DNA of 64,000 nt from Hepsetus odoe (Eukaryota; Chordata; Actinopteri; Characiformes; Hepsetidae). The stretch covers positions 1,739,491 to 1,803,490 of the forward strand of contig CM029386.1 of assembly GCA_017165825.1 (NCBI GenBank). Reading direction: 5' to 3'. A program made the translations under genes and the position numbers. The notes under the pieces were generated by a model, which did no database searches, was not told the DNA's origin, and was given only the letters and a program-made list of their open reading frames with translations. Below are positions 1-10,112 of the stretch, in pieces. Every line of letters starts with the position of its first letter. Within the stretch, counting starts at the first letter, position 1.

Positions 1-317
1 CATTGTATATTATTATTATTGTATATTATTATTATTGTATTATATCACATTCATTTATTTATATTTTGTTACTTGTTTATTTGTAATTTATTTTAAAACT
101 TATTTATTACTGCTTCTGTAAATATGTATATATATATTTATATATAGATAGATTATTTATTATTTATAGCTCCTGCTCCTGTACTTGCTCCTGTACCTGT
201 TCCTTGTTCCTCATTCTTTTTCTTTATATATGTATTTTTTCTTTTCTTCTTTTCTGCACATCTACCTGTCTATATTTTTCACCTTTATAAGAGCCCTGCA
301 ACGCCCAAATTTCCCAT
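1..317. other. AT-rich stretch, no gene seen
   Basis: Sequence rich in TTATTATTG and TATATA runs, with no open frame of note. The last 40 bases (CCATTTGTGGGATAATAAAAAAAAA) look like the polyadenylated 3' end of a retroelement, but I cannot name it. Confidence 0.4.
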
Positions 318-1001
318 TTGTGGGATAATAAAAAAAAAGATTACTCTACTCTATGGATGAGAGCAGTGACATATCTGATACTGCCCAGCTGTCAGTTTTC
401 ATCCGTGGAGTGGACTCAGATCTGTGTGTCACGGAGGAACTTCTGTGTAAAATCAGTACATGGCAGAACCACAGGAAAGGAAATCTGTGAAGAGGTTTCC
501 AAATGTGTCACTGAAATGAAGCTGCCTTGGTATAAACTCATGGGATGAAGGACAGATGGAGCTCCAGCGATGTGTGGTCTGAAGAGTGGACTGGTGGGAC
601 TGGTGGGTTTGGGAGAAGATGTGCAGTAGCTGCGTGAGCTGCGTTTGGAGCTGCGTGAGGAAATATTTCTGTTTCTGGAAAGCAAAGGGAAAGACACAGC
701 GGAGCTCCAGGAGCAGACATATCTGTGTGAGCTGGCCTTTATGTGTGACATCACAAGCTATCTCGATGAGCTGAACCTGCAGCTTCAGGGGCAGGAGAGC
801 ATCATCACAGACATGTACGCTGCAGGGAGGGCTTTTAAACTCAACTGGGCCTGTGGGAGAATCAGATCCTACAAGAAAACCTGGGCCATTTTCCCTGCTG
901 CCAAACAATTACTACGCAGATCCTTACTGCCGTGTTCCCGCGTGCACAGTCTGCTGAAACACTCGGCGGGAACTGAGTTTACTCTGCGATTTGCCGACTT
1001 T
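318..1001 (+). pseudogene. hAT transposase remnant (GTF2IRD2/ZBED5-like)
   Basis: One frame runs from about 340 to the gap and reads like the central part of hAT-family transposases of the kind domesticated in GTF2IRD2 and ZBED5. Recognisable pieces are TTGKEICEEVSKCV, a TDGAPAMCG block and LCELAFMCDITSYLDELN followed by LQGQESIITDMYAAGRAF. The frame holds a TGA at 546-548 and a TAG at 627-629, and residues after about 860 drift, so it is not functional. The 3' part is lost in the N gap. Family assignment rests on recalled motif similarity only. Confidence 0.7.
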
Positions 1002-1501
1002 NNNNNNNNNNNNNNNNNNNNNNNNNNNNNNNNNNNNNNNNNNNNNNNNNNNNNNNNNNNNNNNNNNNNNNNNNNNNNNNNNNNNNNNNNNNNNNNNNNN
1101 NNNNNNNNNNNNNNNNNNNNNNNNNNNNNNNNNNNNNNNNNNNNNNNNNNNNNNNNNNNNNNNNNNNNNNNNNNNNNNNNNNNNNNNNNNNNNNNNNNNN
1201 NNNNNNNNNNNNNNNNNNNNNNNNNNNNNNNNNNNNNNNNNNNNNNNNNNNNNNNNNNNNNNNNNNNNNNNNNNNNNNNNNNNNNNNNNNNNNNNNNNNN
1301 NNNNNNNNNNNNNNNNNNNNNNNNNNNNNNNNNNNNNNNNNNNNNNNNNNNNNNNNNNNNNNNNNNNNNNNNNNNNNNNNNNNNNNNNNNNNNNNNNNNN
1401 NNNNNNNNNNNNNNNNNNNNNNNNNNNNNNNNNNNNNNNNNNNNNNNNNNNNNNNNNNNNNNNNNNNNNNNNNNNNNNNNNNNNNNNNNNNNNNNNNNNN
1501 N
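1002..1501. other. assembly gap (500 N)
   Basis: Exactly 500 N, the same length as the three other gaps, so a placeholder. Its true size and content are unknown; NLR LRR exons or the end of the hAT element could lie here. Confidence 0.99.
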
Positions 1502-2200
1502 ATGTGATGACGCCCTGATATCTTGGTAATTTCAAGAGTGCTGCATCCCTCTGAAAGTTCTCTCTCTTTTTGACCCATTTTGTCTGAGGAGGAAAAGAAG
1601 CTGTCCAACAATTCTGCACACCTTGATATAGAGTGTTGATCTCTTAGGCCACGCCCCCCTCAATACACAAGCACACATCACATGATCTGCTTTAATCCAA
1701 TCAGCATTCATGTTTATACAGCTTGGAGTTGGAAGATATGAATAAACATGATATTGTAAATTACTGCCTAATAATTGTGCACAGTGTGTAAAGCACTTCC
1801 TGTAGATTGGACTGAATAATGCAGATGGACAGGACACACATGTTAATGTGAACACAGTGCAGACTGTAGCATCTCACTGCAGACTGTAGACTCTCAGCTG
1901 ATACACTTTCACTGTGGACTAAACTCAGTAAAAGATGAAAGCAGGTGCAGAAAGATTTCTTCTGATTGGTCAGAGTGGTGAGGATGCAGTTCTCTCTTCT
2001 TTGAACTGCGGCCTCTATCGACTCTTTGACTTCACAGCTTGTAACTTTCTTCATATTTGAACGTTGTTAATCTAAGAAAGGCTTATGTGTAGACGTCAGC
2101 TGAGTGTGTGAACTTCTACTGAGACCTAAAGACTTGATCACTCATGGTCTCCAGCAGTTTCACATCTAATAACATTATTACTGTGTCCGGAAAGGGAGGG
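1502..2200. other. no gene recognised
   Basis: Open frames here are short and match no family I know. The sequence has loose internal repeats of CAGACTGTAG. It lies downstream of the NACHT exon on the minus strand, where LRR exons would be expected, but none is visible. Confidence 0.4.
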
Positions 2201-2215
2201 TTTGATCCTCAGATC

Positions 2216-2303
2216 GTGAGCTGGGATGGACTCCAGCACTCCCCCGCGACCCCACTTGGGACAAGCGGCAGAAAATGATGATGATGATGATGATGTACAA
2301 GTG
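2216..2303 (+). mobile_element. 5'-truncated tRNA-SINE tail
   Basis: Matches the 3' part of the SINE seen in full near 18.4 and 51.1 kb (GCTGGGATGGACTCCAGCACTCCC followed by GGGACAAGCGGCAGAAAATG), ending in a (GAT)n tail. It lies about 15 bases outside the donor of the NACHT exon. Confidence 0.8.
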
Positions 2304-2318
2304 AATGAAAATACTCAC

Positions 2319-4200
2319 ACAGCCTTTCTGGAAGCTTTGACTACAGGCAGCAGCCTCAGAAGACATTCCTCTGATGGGTCATATTTACTGAGATCAAACA
2401 CATCCAGCTCTTCTTCTGAGTTCAGCAACACAAACACCACAGCAGACCACTGAGCAGGAGACAGTCTGGTCTGATGGAGGCGATGGTGACCATCTCTGTT
2501 CAGGTATTTTTGCACTTCCTGCACAAGAGAATGATCGTTCAGTTCATTCAAACAGTGGAACAGGTTGATGGATTTCTCTGCAGAGCTGTTCTCCTGAATC
2601 TTCTCCTTGATGTATTTGACTGTTTCCTCACTGCTGTGAGATCTACTTCCTGTCTGTGTCAGGATACTTCGTATAAGAGTCTGATTGGACTCCAGTGAGA
2701 GACCCAGAAGAAAACGGAGGAAAAGATCCAGGTGTCCATTCTCACTCTGTAAGGCCTTGTCCACTGCACTGTTGAGGAAGTCTGTCATGGATGAACTGAT
2801 GAAAAGCTCAGAGAGGAAAAGATCCAGGTGTCCGTTCTCACTCTGTAAGGCCTTGTGCACTGCTCTGTTGAGGAAGTGTGTCATTGATGTTTTGATGAAA
2901 AGTTCAGGGTTTTTTGTTTTTTTTTTAATCTGAATATTTCTGTTGATGAAACAGAGAAAAGCATATAAAGCAGCAAGGAACTCCTGAATGCTCAGATGTA
3001 CAAAGCTGAAGACCTTCCCCAGGTGCAGCCCAGGTTCCTCCCTGAAGATCTGGGTGCACACTCCTGAGTACACTGACACTTCTCTAATATCAACACCACT
3101 CTCTCTTAGGTCTTCCTCATAGAAGATCAGGTTTCCTTTTTCAAGCTGCTGGAAAGCCAGTTTTCCCAGAGCCAGAATACTCTCTCTAGTCTGATCAGGA
3201 TCTGGGTCACCTTTTCCACTGTACTTCTGGTTCCTGTGTTTGATCTGAAGAATCAGGAAGTGTGTGAACATCTGTGTGAGGGTTTTTGGGATTTCTCCAC
3301 TCTCAGCTTCACCCAACAATCTCTCTAGAACCGTGGCTGCAATCCAGCAGAAGACTGGGATGTGACACATGATGAAGAGGCTTCTTGAAGACCTGATGTG
3401 TTTGATGACTTTCTCAGCCAGATCCTGATCTCTGTTCCTCTTCCTGAAGTACTCTTCTTTCTGAGGGTCACTGAAACCTCGCACTTCTGTAACCTGGTCA
3501 ACACACACAGGAGGGATCTGACCGACTGCTCCTGGATGAGAGGTGATCCAGAGGAGAGCAGAGGGAAGCAGATTCCCCTTGATGAGGTTCGTCAGCAGAA
3601 CATCCACTGAGGTTTGCTTTTTTACATCCATCAGGTTCTCATTGTTGTGGAAATCTAGAGGAAGTCGACACTCATCCAGACCATCAAAGATGAACAAGAC
3701 TTTGTATTGACGATAATGTCTTGGTTTTAATTCTCGTGTTTCTGGGAAGAAGTGATGAAGAAGTTTGATCAGACTGAGCCTCTTCTTCTTCATCAAATTT
3801 AGTTCTCTAAAAGGAAGTGGAAATATGAAGAGAACATCCTGATTTACTTTTCCTTCAGCCCAGTCCAGAATGAACTTCTGCACAGAGACCGTTTTTCCAA
3901 TTCCAGAAACTCCTTTAGTCAGTACAGTTCTGATGAACTTCTTCTCTCCTGGTAAGGGTTTAAAGATCTCGTTACATTTAACTGGGGTCTCCTGTGTTGT
4001 TCTTTTCCTGGATGCAGTTTCAATCTGTTTCACTTCATGTTCCTCATTGATCTCTCCACTCCCTCCCTCGGTGATGTAGAGCTCTGTGTAGATCTCATTC
4101 AGAAGTGCTGAGGATCCATGACCAGAGATTCCTTCATTTATTCTCTCACACTTTTCCTTCAGTTTGGATTTGAGTTTTCCATGGCAAGCAGGGGCAAGAC
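2319..4200 (-). CDS. NLR gene, FISNA-NACHT exon
   Basis: Large exon of an NLRC3/NLRP12-like fish NLR, a cytosolic nucleotide-binding innate immune sensor. It begins after an acceptor (TTTTCTCAG) with a FISNA-type segment (LAPACHGKLKSKLKEKCERI). NACHT follows with Walker A GVSGIGKT, Walker B LFIFDGLDECR and a sensor-like block WITSHPGAVGQIP. A winged-helix/helical region comes next and the exon ends LSPAQWSAVVFVLLNS...RKAV at a GTGAGT donor. It is open throughout: 1882 bases, phase 1 in and phase 2 out. Phase 1 matches the exon at 5196-5400 exactly. Odd: a 32-residue in-frame tandem duplication in the helical region (2721-2912). No LRR exon follows within the window. Confidence 0.93.
2721..2912 (-). 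repeat. 96-bp in-frame tandem duplication in NLR exon
   Basis: Two units, 2721-2816 and 2817-2912, each starting AAAAGATCCAGGTGTCC on the plus strand and differing at scattered bases. Each encodes about 32 residues around ALQSENGHLDLFL. The copies read SMTHFLNRAVHKALQSENG and SMTDFLNSAVDKALQSENG. Confidence 0.9.
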
Positions 4201-4778
4201 CTGAGAAAAGAGGAAGGGACCATGTGAAGTACTTTCACCTGCAATGATGCAGAAATAACATCTGAATGAAAGAATATAAATCTTTTAAAGCAGTGCTCTG
4301 TGATCTAACTAGTGTTGCTCTTTGAACTTATAGCTCTACACATTTTTCAAATCCTGACTCTTCTGTTTTGAGCAGATGTGGGTTGTGCATCTTTACAGAG
4401 TAACTGTGTCTAGAACTGTTCTAACCCTGGTGCTAGAGCAAAATGGTGGCACCCATACAGCACAAAGCTAATGCTAGTAGTTGTAATTTAATTAAATTCT
4501 TAATTACATTTTTTTTTGGGTCCAAATTCATAATGTAAACTGTTTGTTTATAATAGACGCAAAAAGACTGTCTTGGACTCTAAACCCTTCCTCTCCCCTC
4601 AGCCTGATGACAACATGTGAAACCTACAATGAGGGTCATCAAGAATGAATCACCAGCACTCAGTTTCCCACCACACTGCACTTGAGCAGGGTGTTACCAA
4701 GGATCCCGACTAAAAACTATATTTATAAAATCAACTGTATTTTTGTCCATAACACATAATGTACATAGAACCCTGCTA
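4201..4778. other. NLR intron, nothing recognised
   Basis: Intron between the NACHT exon and the N-terminal exon. No open frame or repeat is recognised except the SINE that follows. Confidence 0.5.
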
Positions 4779-4980
4779 CATTTACAGCATTCAGCAGACG
4801 CTCTTATCCAGAGTGACTTCCATGTCCTGATTACTGGGACAGTCCCCCCTGGAGACACTCAGGTTTCAGGGTCTTGCTCAGGGACCCAGTGGTGGTAGTG
4901 CTGGAGGTGGGATTCGAACCTGGGACCTCTTGAGGCGTAGGTCCATAGGCAAGTACCAACCACTAGACTACCAACACCCT
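4779..4980 (-). mobile_element. V-SINE-like tRNA SINE (minus)
   Basis: Reverse complement of the SINE family that starts GGTGTTGGTAGTCTAGTGG, carries the B box GGTTCGAATCCC and ends CTCTGGATAAGAGCGTCTGC. Near full length, inside the NLR intron. Confidence 0.85.
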
Positions 4981-5195
4981 GTAGAACATACAGTTCTAGG
5001 AACTGGTAAAATAAAATTAAATTTCAGTTCTCAAGGAACAAAATGACAAAATCTTCTCAAATGTTTAACATGATGTAAAGAATTGTAGAGCTGAGTGAGA
5101 GACTCTGTTCAGACTGATGAAGGTAAAAAGTGAGGCTGGGTTCACACTGATACAGAACTTAGTGCTGTAATGATCACATGACCCAGAACTCTTAC

Positions 5196-5400
5196 TGATC
5201 TCTAGTGTGTTCGCCAGGTCTGCCTGGTTCATCTTCTTCAGGATGTTCAGTGTGATCTTCAACACTCCCTCTCTCACACTCCTCTGATCATCCTCATCCT
5301 CCAGCTCTCTCTCAGAGCATGCTGGGTAATCTGCACCAAGGCGTTTTTTGAAGGTGTTCAGCTCGTTCTTCACTACAGAGATGATCTTCTGCTCCAATTC
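5196..5400 (-). CDS. NLR gene, N-terminal helical exon
   Basis: Exon reading ELEQKIISVVKNELNTFKKR, then YPACSERELEDEDDQRSVRE and LKITLNILKKMNQADLANTL. This is the N-terminal segment that fish NLRC3-like proteins carry ahead of FISNA. Acceptor TTTTATCCAG, donor GTAAGAG. Its 205 bases start in phase 0 and end in phase 1; joining to the FISNA-NACHT exon gives AGT CTT GCC (S-L-A) with no shift. A continuation past the donor soon becomes non-homologous, which supports the donor call. Confidence 0.88.
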
Positions 5401-6157
5401 CTGGATAAAAATGAAATGAGAGACATTCAGAAGCTGTAACGCTACAGTGAGGGATTATATGAATACAGGAAATAGAGCTCAACAGAACTGTGGACGAGTC
5501 TTAGGCAGGTTTAGGATTTAATCTCAACTGTTGTTTCCCAGTAAAAACACTTTATGGAATAAGAATAAGGATGAATGAGGAGGATGAATGCAATGAAAGA
5601 CGAGAGGAATGTGTTGTTTTCAGTCAGTTCACTAGTTTATAGGACACAGAAGATCACAGGTGTAGGTCCTGAACTTCTTGGTTCTCTGGTCATCACACTG
5701 TTGAGCTTCAGCAGCAGCTCTTGATTTCACTTCATTAAAGAGTGTTCAGATAAACTAGTTATTAGATAAAGTAGTTTTATAGCATTTTAGTAGCATTTCA
5801 GAGAATGAATCAAAAACTTGAATCAAAAAACAACACAAACACTCATGTAGGCTGTGTAGGTTCACAGCTGGATTTGGCTCTGAAATAAAATGTCTATATG
5901 TGTGCAGGTTCCATTAAACTCCACTGTTCAGACACGTGACACGTGAGTTTCTCTACAATGACCATCTCGACCACTGAGCTGTGAAGATCCTTTTAGTCTT
6001 CATTTTAAACTGTTAGTTGGAGACACTCACCATCAACCATATTAAAACTATAATAGAGCAGAAATTAGGGCTAATTAGCTCATTATCAGCAGAATATCAG
6101 CAGTACAAAGACCCTGAAACTGAATCCTGGAAGAAAAACATTCACACTTGTACAAAC
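5401..6157. other. NLR intron, nothing recognised
   Basis: Intron sequence without recognised repeats or open frames. Position follows from the splice sites on either side. Confidence 0.5.
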
Positions 6158-6202
6158 CTTAAATATTAAATCCAGTTTTCTTCTGTCAGAGTCTGTTTTT
6201 TG
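6158..6202 (-). CDS. NLR gene, 45-bp exon
   Basis: Reads QKTDSDRRKLDLIFK in phase 0 between an acceptor (CAGATTCCAG) and a donor (GTTTGTAC). It joins in frame to ELEQKIISV of the next exon and follows an exon that ends in phase 0. An alternative acceptor 7 bases upstream would introduce a stop, so this start was chosen. Short serine/lysine-rich exons of this kind are usual before the N-terminal helices in fish NLRs. Confidence 0.65.
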
Positions 6203-6331
6203 CTGGAATCTGTGAACAAACAACTTTTATAGCAACAACTTTAATAGAAAATAAATCAATGATGAATACATGAATAAATAATACTGATAAACACTGATAA
6301 AACACTATCACTTTTTTGTTTGGCTAAAGCA

Positions 6332-6341
6332 GTGTGTGTGT

Positions 6342-6379
<38 letters not shown>
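6332..6379 (+). repeat. (TG)n microsatellite
   Basis: Nearly pure TG repeat with one TA interruption, within the NLR intron. Confidence 0.95.
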
Positions 6380-6382
<3 letters not shown>

Positions 6383-6430
6383 AATCAGCTAAATGATGGT
6401 AAAGGACTCTCTGAATGTTGAGTGTTTTAC

Positions 6431-6542
6431 TGACTCTGGATCAGAGGGAACAGGTTCTCTGCTGAAATCAGGAGGACGCCCCATGGACCTGTCACTCTTC
6501 ATAGACACACAGCTGGGTTCTGGAGGTTCTGCTTTCTTCACC
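6431..6542 (-). CDS. NLR gene, SCVSMKSDRSM exon
   Basis: Reads VKKAEPPEPSCVSMKSDRSM and then GRPPDFSREPVPSDPES. The block PSCVSMKSDRSM is a hallmark of fish NLRC3-like N termini and is present here unbroken. Acceptor CTGTTTTCAG, donor GTAAAAC. The first base completes the codon begun in the start-codon exon (CA+G), and the exon ends in phase 0, matching the 45-bp exon downstream. Confidence 0.85.
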
Positions 6543-6588
6543 CTGAAAACAGTTCATCCATGATGATCCAGGAGGAGAGAGACAGTAG

Positions 6589-6815
6589 TGTGTGTGTGTG
6601 TGTGTGTGTGTGTGAGTATGTGTGTGTGTGTGTGTGTGAGTATGTGTGTGTGTGTGTGAGTATGTGTGTGTGTGAGAATGTGCGTGTGAGAATGTGTGTG
6701 TGAGAATGTGTGTGTGTGAGAATGTGCGTGTGAGATTGCGGGAGTGTGAGCATGTGTGTGAGTGTGTGTGTGAGCATGTGTGTGTGTGTGTGAGTATGTG
6801 TGTGTTATGTATGTA
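6589..6815 (+). repeat. compound (TG)n microsatellite
   Basis: TG repeat broken by GAGTATG and GAGAATG units. Open frames on the opposite strand (HTHTHS...) are repeat artefacts. Confidence 0.95.
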
Positions 6816-6842
6816 TGTGTAGAATCCTGTAAAAGGACTCAC

Positions 6843-6892
6843 TGTGGATCAGAGGCTCCTCCTGCAGTGCTGGAATGAAGATCCTCCATCAT
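6843..6892 (-). CDS. NLR gene, start-codon exon
   Basis: Begins ATGATGGAGGATCTTCATTC (MMEDLHSSTAGGASDPQ) and ends in CA before a GTGAGT donor. The two leftover bases plus the first base of the next exon give CAG, so the frame runs into VKKAEPPEPS. No upstream in-frame ATG was needed. The 5' untranslated part probably starts after CTCCAG near 6927. The leader is not a signal peptide, as expected for a cytosolic NLR. Confidence 0.7.
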
Positions 6893-6929
6893 GGAGCAGT
6901 TTCTCTTCACACTCTCAGCTCCACCCTGG

Positions 6930-7880
6930 AGATCTGCTCTCTGTCAGCACTGCATCCAGAACACACACAGAGAAGAGCTGAACGAGTCTCTCTTCAGAAC
7001 GGGACGTTAATGAGCTTCTTCTTCCTGTGCACGAGGTTTTGTACGACTCTGGTCAAATATCTTTCAATAAAGAATTTTTCACTGATGTAAAAAGACACAT
7101 TAATATTGAACAAATGTTCAGAAGACTAAACACCTTCAACACCTTCTGTGTGTTTGTTTATCTTAATAAACAAACACAACATTTTAAAACTCATTGTAAT
7201 AAAGTTTCTAGTGACCGGACTGTAAATGTCACCGAGCTCCTGCTGCTCTTCTGTGAATATTTAATCAAACACTGAAGCAGCTCAGTTCAGTGAGGAGCTG
7301 CAGGGCTGCTCTGTGAAGCTCCTCCTGGAGTAAATGATCTTTGCTCTTGAACAGCGTTGAACAGGGACTCTGTGAAAAGTGAGATGATCAGCAGGTTCAT
7401 GATCATCTCTGAGATCTTTCTACAGGAGAGGAGAGCTGAGCTGGAGCTGCTGTAACTGGTGTTACTGGTCAGGTGAGGAGGTGAGTAATGGTCTGGACCA
7501 GTTATGGTGCCCTCTGTCCTGGGCTGTGGTTTGTCCCGTCGCTGATGTTTCTGAAGATCTGAGGAGGTTCTGAACTGAAAGTGTTTCTTTATAAAATCAC
7601 TGAAAGTTCAAACTGTTTCACTTCAACAAACATCAGCAGAACATCCTTCCTCCACCACCGCCCACAAACAACTTCTCCAGACAGACTTGTTCTCCATCCT
7701 CCCGGAATAAAGAGGTTCTCCAGCCTCCCGCCCTGCTCTCTAGTCTGGACTGGTTCAGTGAAGCGAGCTGAGCTCAACTTCCAGCTGTAAGAGTTTGAGG
7801 GTCGGTTCAGGACCTTACTGTGTGAAATCAACCCGCTGAAGTCCGGACTCTCCCTCTGGAATGGCGTCCAGAAAACTTCA
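6930..7880. other. first NLR intron, nothing recognised
   Basis: Lies between the start-codon exon and the putative non-coding exon 1 near 8.4 kb. Short open frames only; no family recognised. Confidence 0.5.
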
Positions 7881-8001
7881 GGCTGCGTCCCAATCTTCAC
7901 ACTTCCGCCCTAAAGAGTGTGTAAAAGACCGCGCAGCACCGTGAGAAGTGCACTCGGTAGTGTCGAGTGGAGGAGCAGAAGGGCGCGGATTGGGACGCAG
8001 C
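7881..8001. mobile_element. small MITE with terminal inverted repeats
   Basis: Starts GGCTGCGTCCCAATC and ends GATTGGGACGCAGC, a perfect inverted pair 121 bases apart with a GC-rich core. This form is typical of short non-autonomous DNA transposons in fish. No clear target-site duplication. Confidence 0.7.
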
Positions 8002-8377
8002 TTTACTCTCACTTCCTTCTTCAGAGTCCCGCACATTTATTAACATTATTACTTTATAATGTTCATATTTTATCATCACTGTCTGACTGTTCATCACAAT
8101 AAATCATCAGCAGCTTCCTCCTGATAATCCTTCATATCTGAGTGATAGAGGAACACTCAGATGTTCAACACTGAACACACACTAGTTCTGTTCTGAAAGC
8201 TGCAGATCGGCTGCTGGAGTTTGTTCTCTTCCTCTCAGAGCTTTTCAGCTGATTAATGAATAAACATCCTGTTTCTTCAGCACACAAATACAATCTAGTT
8301 GATACAGACACACAGAGCAGCTGCTGTTAAAGTCACAGTGATGATGATCTTGTTCTTCATCACTTTAATGAACTTAC

Positions 8378-8450
8378 TGTGTGAATCCAGAGCGCTGAGA
8401 TGTGTGATCTTCTCTCTTTCAGCAGAGTCTACTTTCACTTTCACCTTTAC
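8378..8450 (-). promoter_or_regulatory. IRF/ISRE-like promoter and non-coding exon 1 of the NLR
   Basis: On the minus strand: GTAAAGGTGAAAGTGAAAG, then about 45 bases, then GGATTCACACA followed by a GTAAGTT donor at 8377. The GAAAGTGAAAG core fits the IRF-binding consensus GAAANNGAAA. The same module, with the same exon and donor, stands upstream of receptor copies A (28.8 kb) and B (40.95 kb). Here it faces the NLR exons that start at 6892. The transcription start is inferred, not seen. Confidence 0.6.
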
Positions 8451-8456
8451 TGCGTC

Positions 8457-9055
8457 ATACACTCCCTCTAGTGGTGGAGGAGTGAACTACATCATCATCC
8501 TCCCTCTAGTGGTGGAGCAGTGTAGCTACATCATCATCCTCCCTCTAGCGGTGGAGGAGTGAAATACATCATCATCCTCCCTCTAGTGGTGGAGGAGTGA
8601 AATACAGCATCATCCTCCCTCTAGTGGTGGAGGAGTGTAAATACATCATCATCCTCCCTCTAGTGGTGGAGGAGTGAAATACATCATCATTCTCCCTCTA
8701 GTGGTGGAAGAGTGTAAATACATCATCATCCTCCCTCTAGTGGTGGAGGAGTGAAATACATCATCATCCTNTGGAGGAGTGAAATACACCATCATCCTCC
8801 CTCTAGTGGTGGAGGAGTGAAATACATCCTCATTCTCCCTCTAGTGGTGGAAGAGTGTAAATACATCATCATCCTCTCTCTAGTGGTGGAGGAGTGAAAT
8901 ACACCATCATCCTCCCTCTAGTGGTGGAGGAGTGAAATACATCATCATCCTCCCTCTAGTGGTGGAGGAGTGAAATACATCATCATCATCCTCCCTCTAG
9001 TGGTGGAGGAGTGAAATACACCATCATCCTCCCTCTAGTGGTGGAGGGAAGATCC
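8457..9055 (+). repeat. 37-38-bp minisatellite
   Basis: About 16 tandem units of CCCTCTAGTGGTGGAGGAGTG followed by AAATACATCATCATCCT, closing with an inverted unit (CCACCACCAGAGGGAG). It contains a single N at 8771, so the unit count is uncertain. It abuts the ISRE-like module. Confidence 0.95.
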
Positions 9056-9224
9056 ACCACCAGAGGGAGTATATAACGCAGAGAGAGAGAGAGAGAATTG
9101 AATTTTATATACATACTTTATTAAACAATATCCAAGGTCCATCAGTAGATCATCACGACTTAATGCAACAAACACTCGTGTTGGATAAGGGGGGAAAAAT
9201 TATTTCATATTTACATCAATGCGC

Positions 9225-9584
9225 ACAAACACACACGCACACTCACACACACACACACACACACACATACGCACACTCACACACAAACACGCGTGCGCGC
9301 ACACACACACACACATATACATACTTTCCTAATTACATAAATACACACACTCACACACACACACACACAAACATACAGATAAACATACTTTTCTTTTTAC
9401 ATAAATACACACACGCACTCTCACACACACACGCACGCACACTCACACAAATATACATACTTTCCTGTATACATAAATACACACTCACACAAATATACAT
9501 ACTTTCCTGTATACATAAATACACACACACACACACACACACTCACACACGCACACGCACACACATACTTTCCTATTTACATAA

Positions 9585-9624
<40 letters not shown>
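9225..9624 (+). repeat. compound (CA)n repeat
   Basis: Long CA tracts broken by ATACATACTTTCCT...TACATAAATA units of about 50 bases. Histidine/threonine frames in it are artefacts. It sits where the 5' exon of the lectin gene should be. Confidence 0.95.
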
Positions 9625-9626
<2 letters not shown>

Positions 9627-9659
9627 GTATATATGAATGTAGTTTGTGTTTATTTCTAG

Positions 9660-10112
9660 CCCCACAGTGAGCACTGCAGGGAACAGATGCTGCAGAAGGG
9701 CAGTGGTGTCTCTGGGGCTGCTGTGTATTATTTTGCTGGCTGCCATCACACTGCTGTGTGTCAGGTTTACTGAAGAGAAAATGAAACACAGAGATACACT
9801 CCAGAAGCTCCCTGAACTGGGTGAGTAAACGTGTCCATATTTAAATAAGTCACTGAAGTATTAGAACTTAATGTTCTGAATTTAAACCCTGGATAAAGAG
9901 CTCAGTCTCATGAACTCATATTTGTAAACCAAAAACTACATTTACTCATTTGACTTTTTGTGTTTGTTCAAAAGAGGAATTCAGGGATGGAGATATTCCA
10001 GCTCTAGTATTTACTACATCTCTACTGAGAAGAAAAGCTGGAATGAGAGCAGAGATGAGGAGATCTGGTGATCATAAACAGCAGAGAAGAACAGGAGAGA
10101 GAAAACAGATGG
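9660..10112 (+). pseudogene. C-type lectin (CD209/CLEC4-like) gene fragment
   Basis: Two exons of a type II lectin receptor. Exon at 9660-9820 (acceptor TTTCTAG, donor GTGAGT) reads TAGNRCCRRAVVSLGLLCII then LLAAITLLCVRFTEE: a basic juxtamembrane stretch, a single membrane span and the start of a stalk. Exon at about 9975-10112 begins a lectin domain (SSSIYYISTEKKSWNESR). It then loses the bases that would encode the next Cys region and runs into TGA after DEEIW, although the following DNA still resembles the usual continuation. No cytoplasmic exon upstream and no further lectin exons downstream are seen, so this is a broken or partial gene, oriented away from the NLR. Confidence 0.7.

Noticed and set aside
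645..1529. 294-residue frame crossing the first gap
   Set aside because: Two thirds of it is N; only the first 119 residues are real and they belong to a transposase relic with stops upstream.
4773..4985. tRNA genes suggested by A/B boxes in this and about fifteen other places
   Set aside because: All are tRNA-derived SINE heads with long non-tRNA bodies and tails, and lack an intact cloverleaf.
6492..6842. Open frames rich in HTHTHS on the minus strand (also 9163-9636, 42977-43216, 27238-27507)
   Set aside because: They are translations of TG/CA microsatellites.
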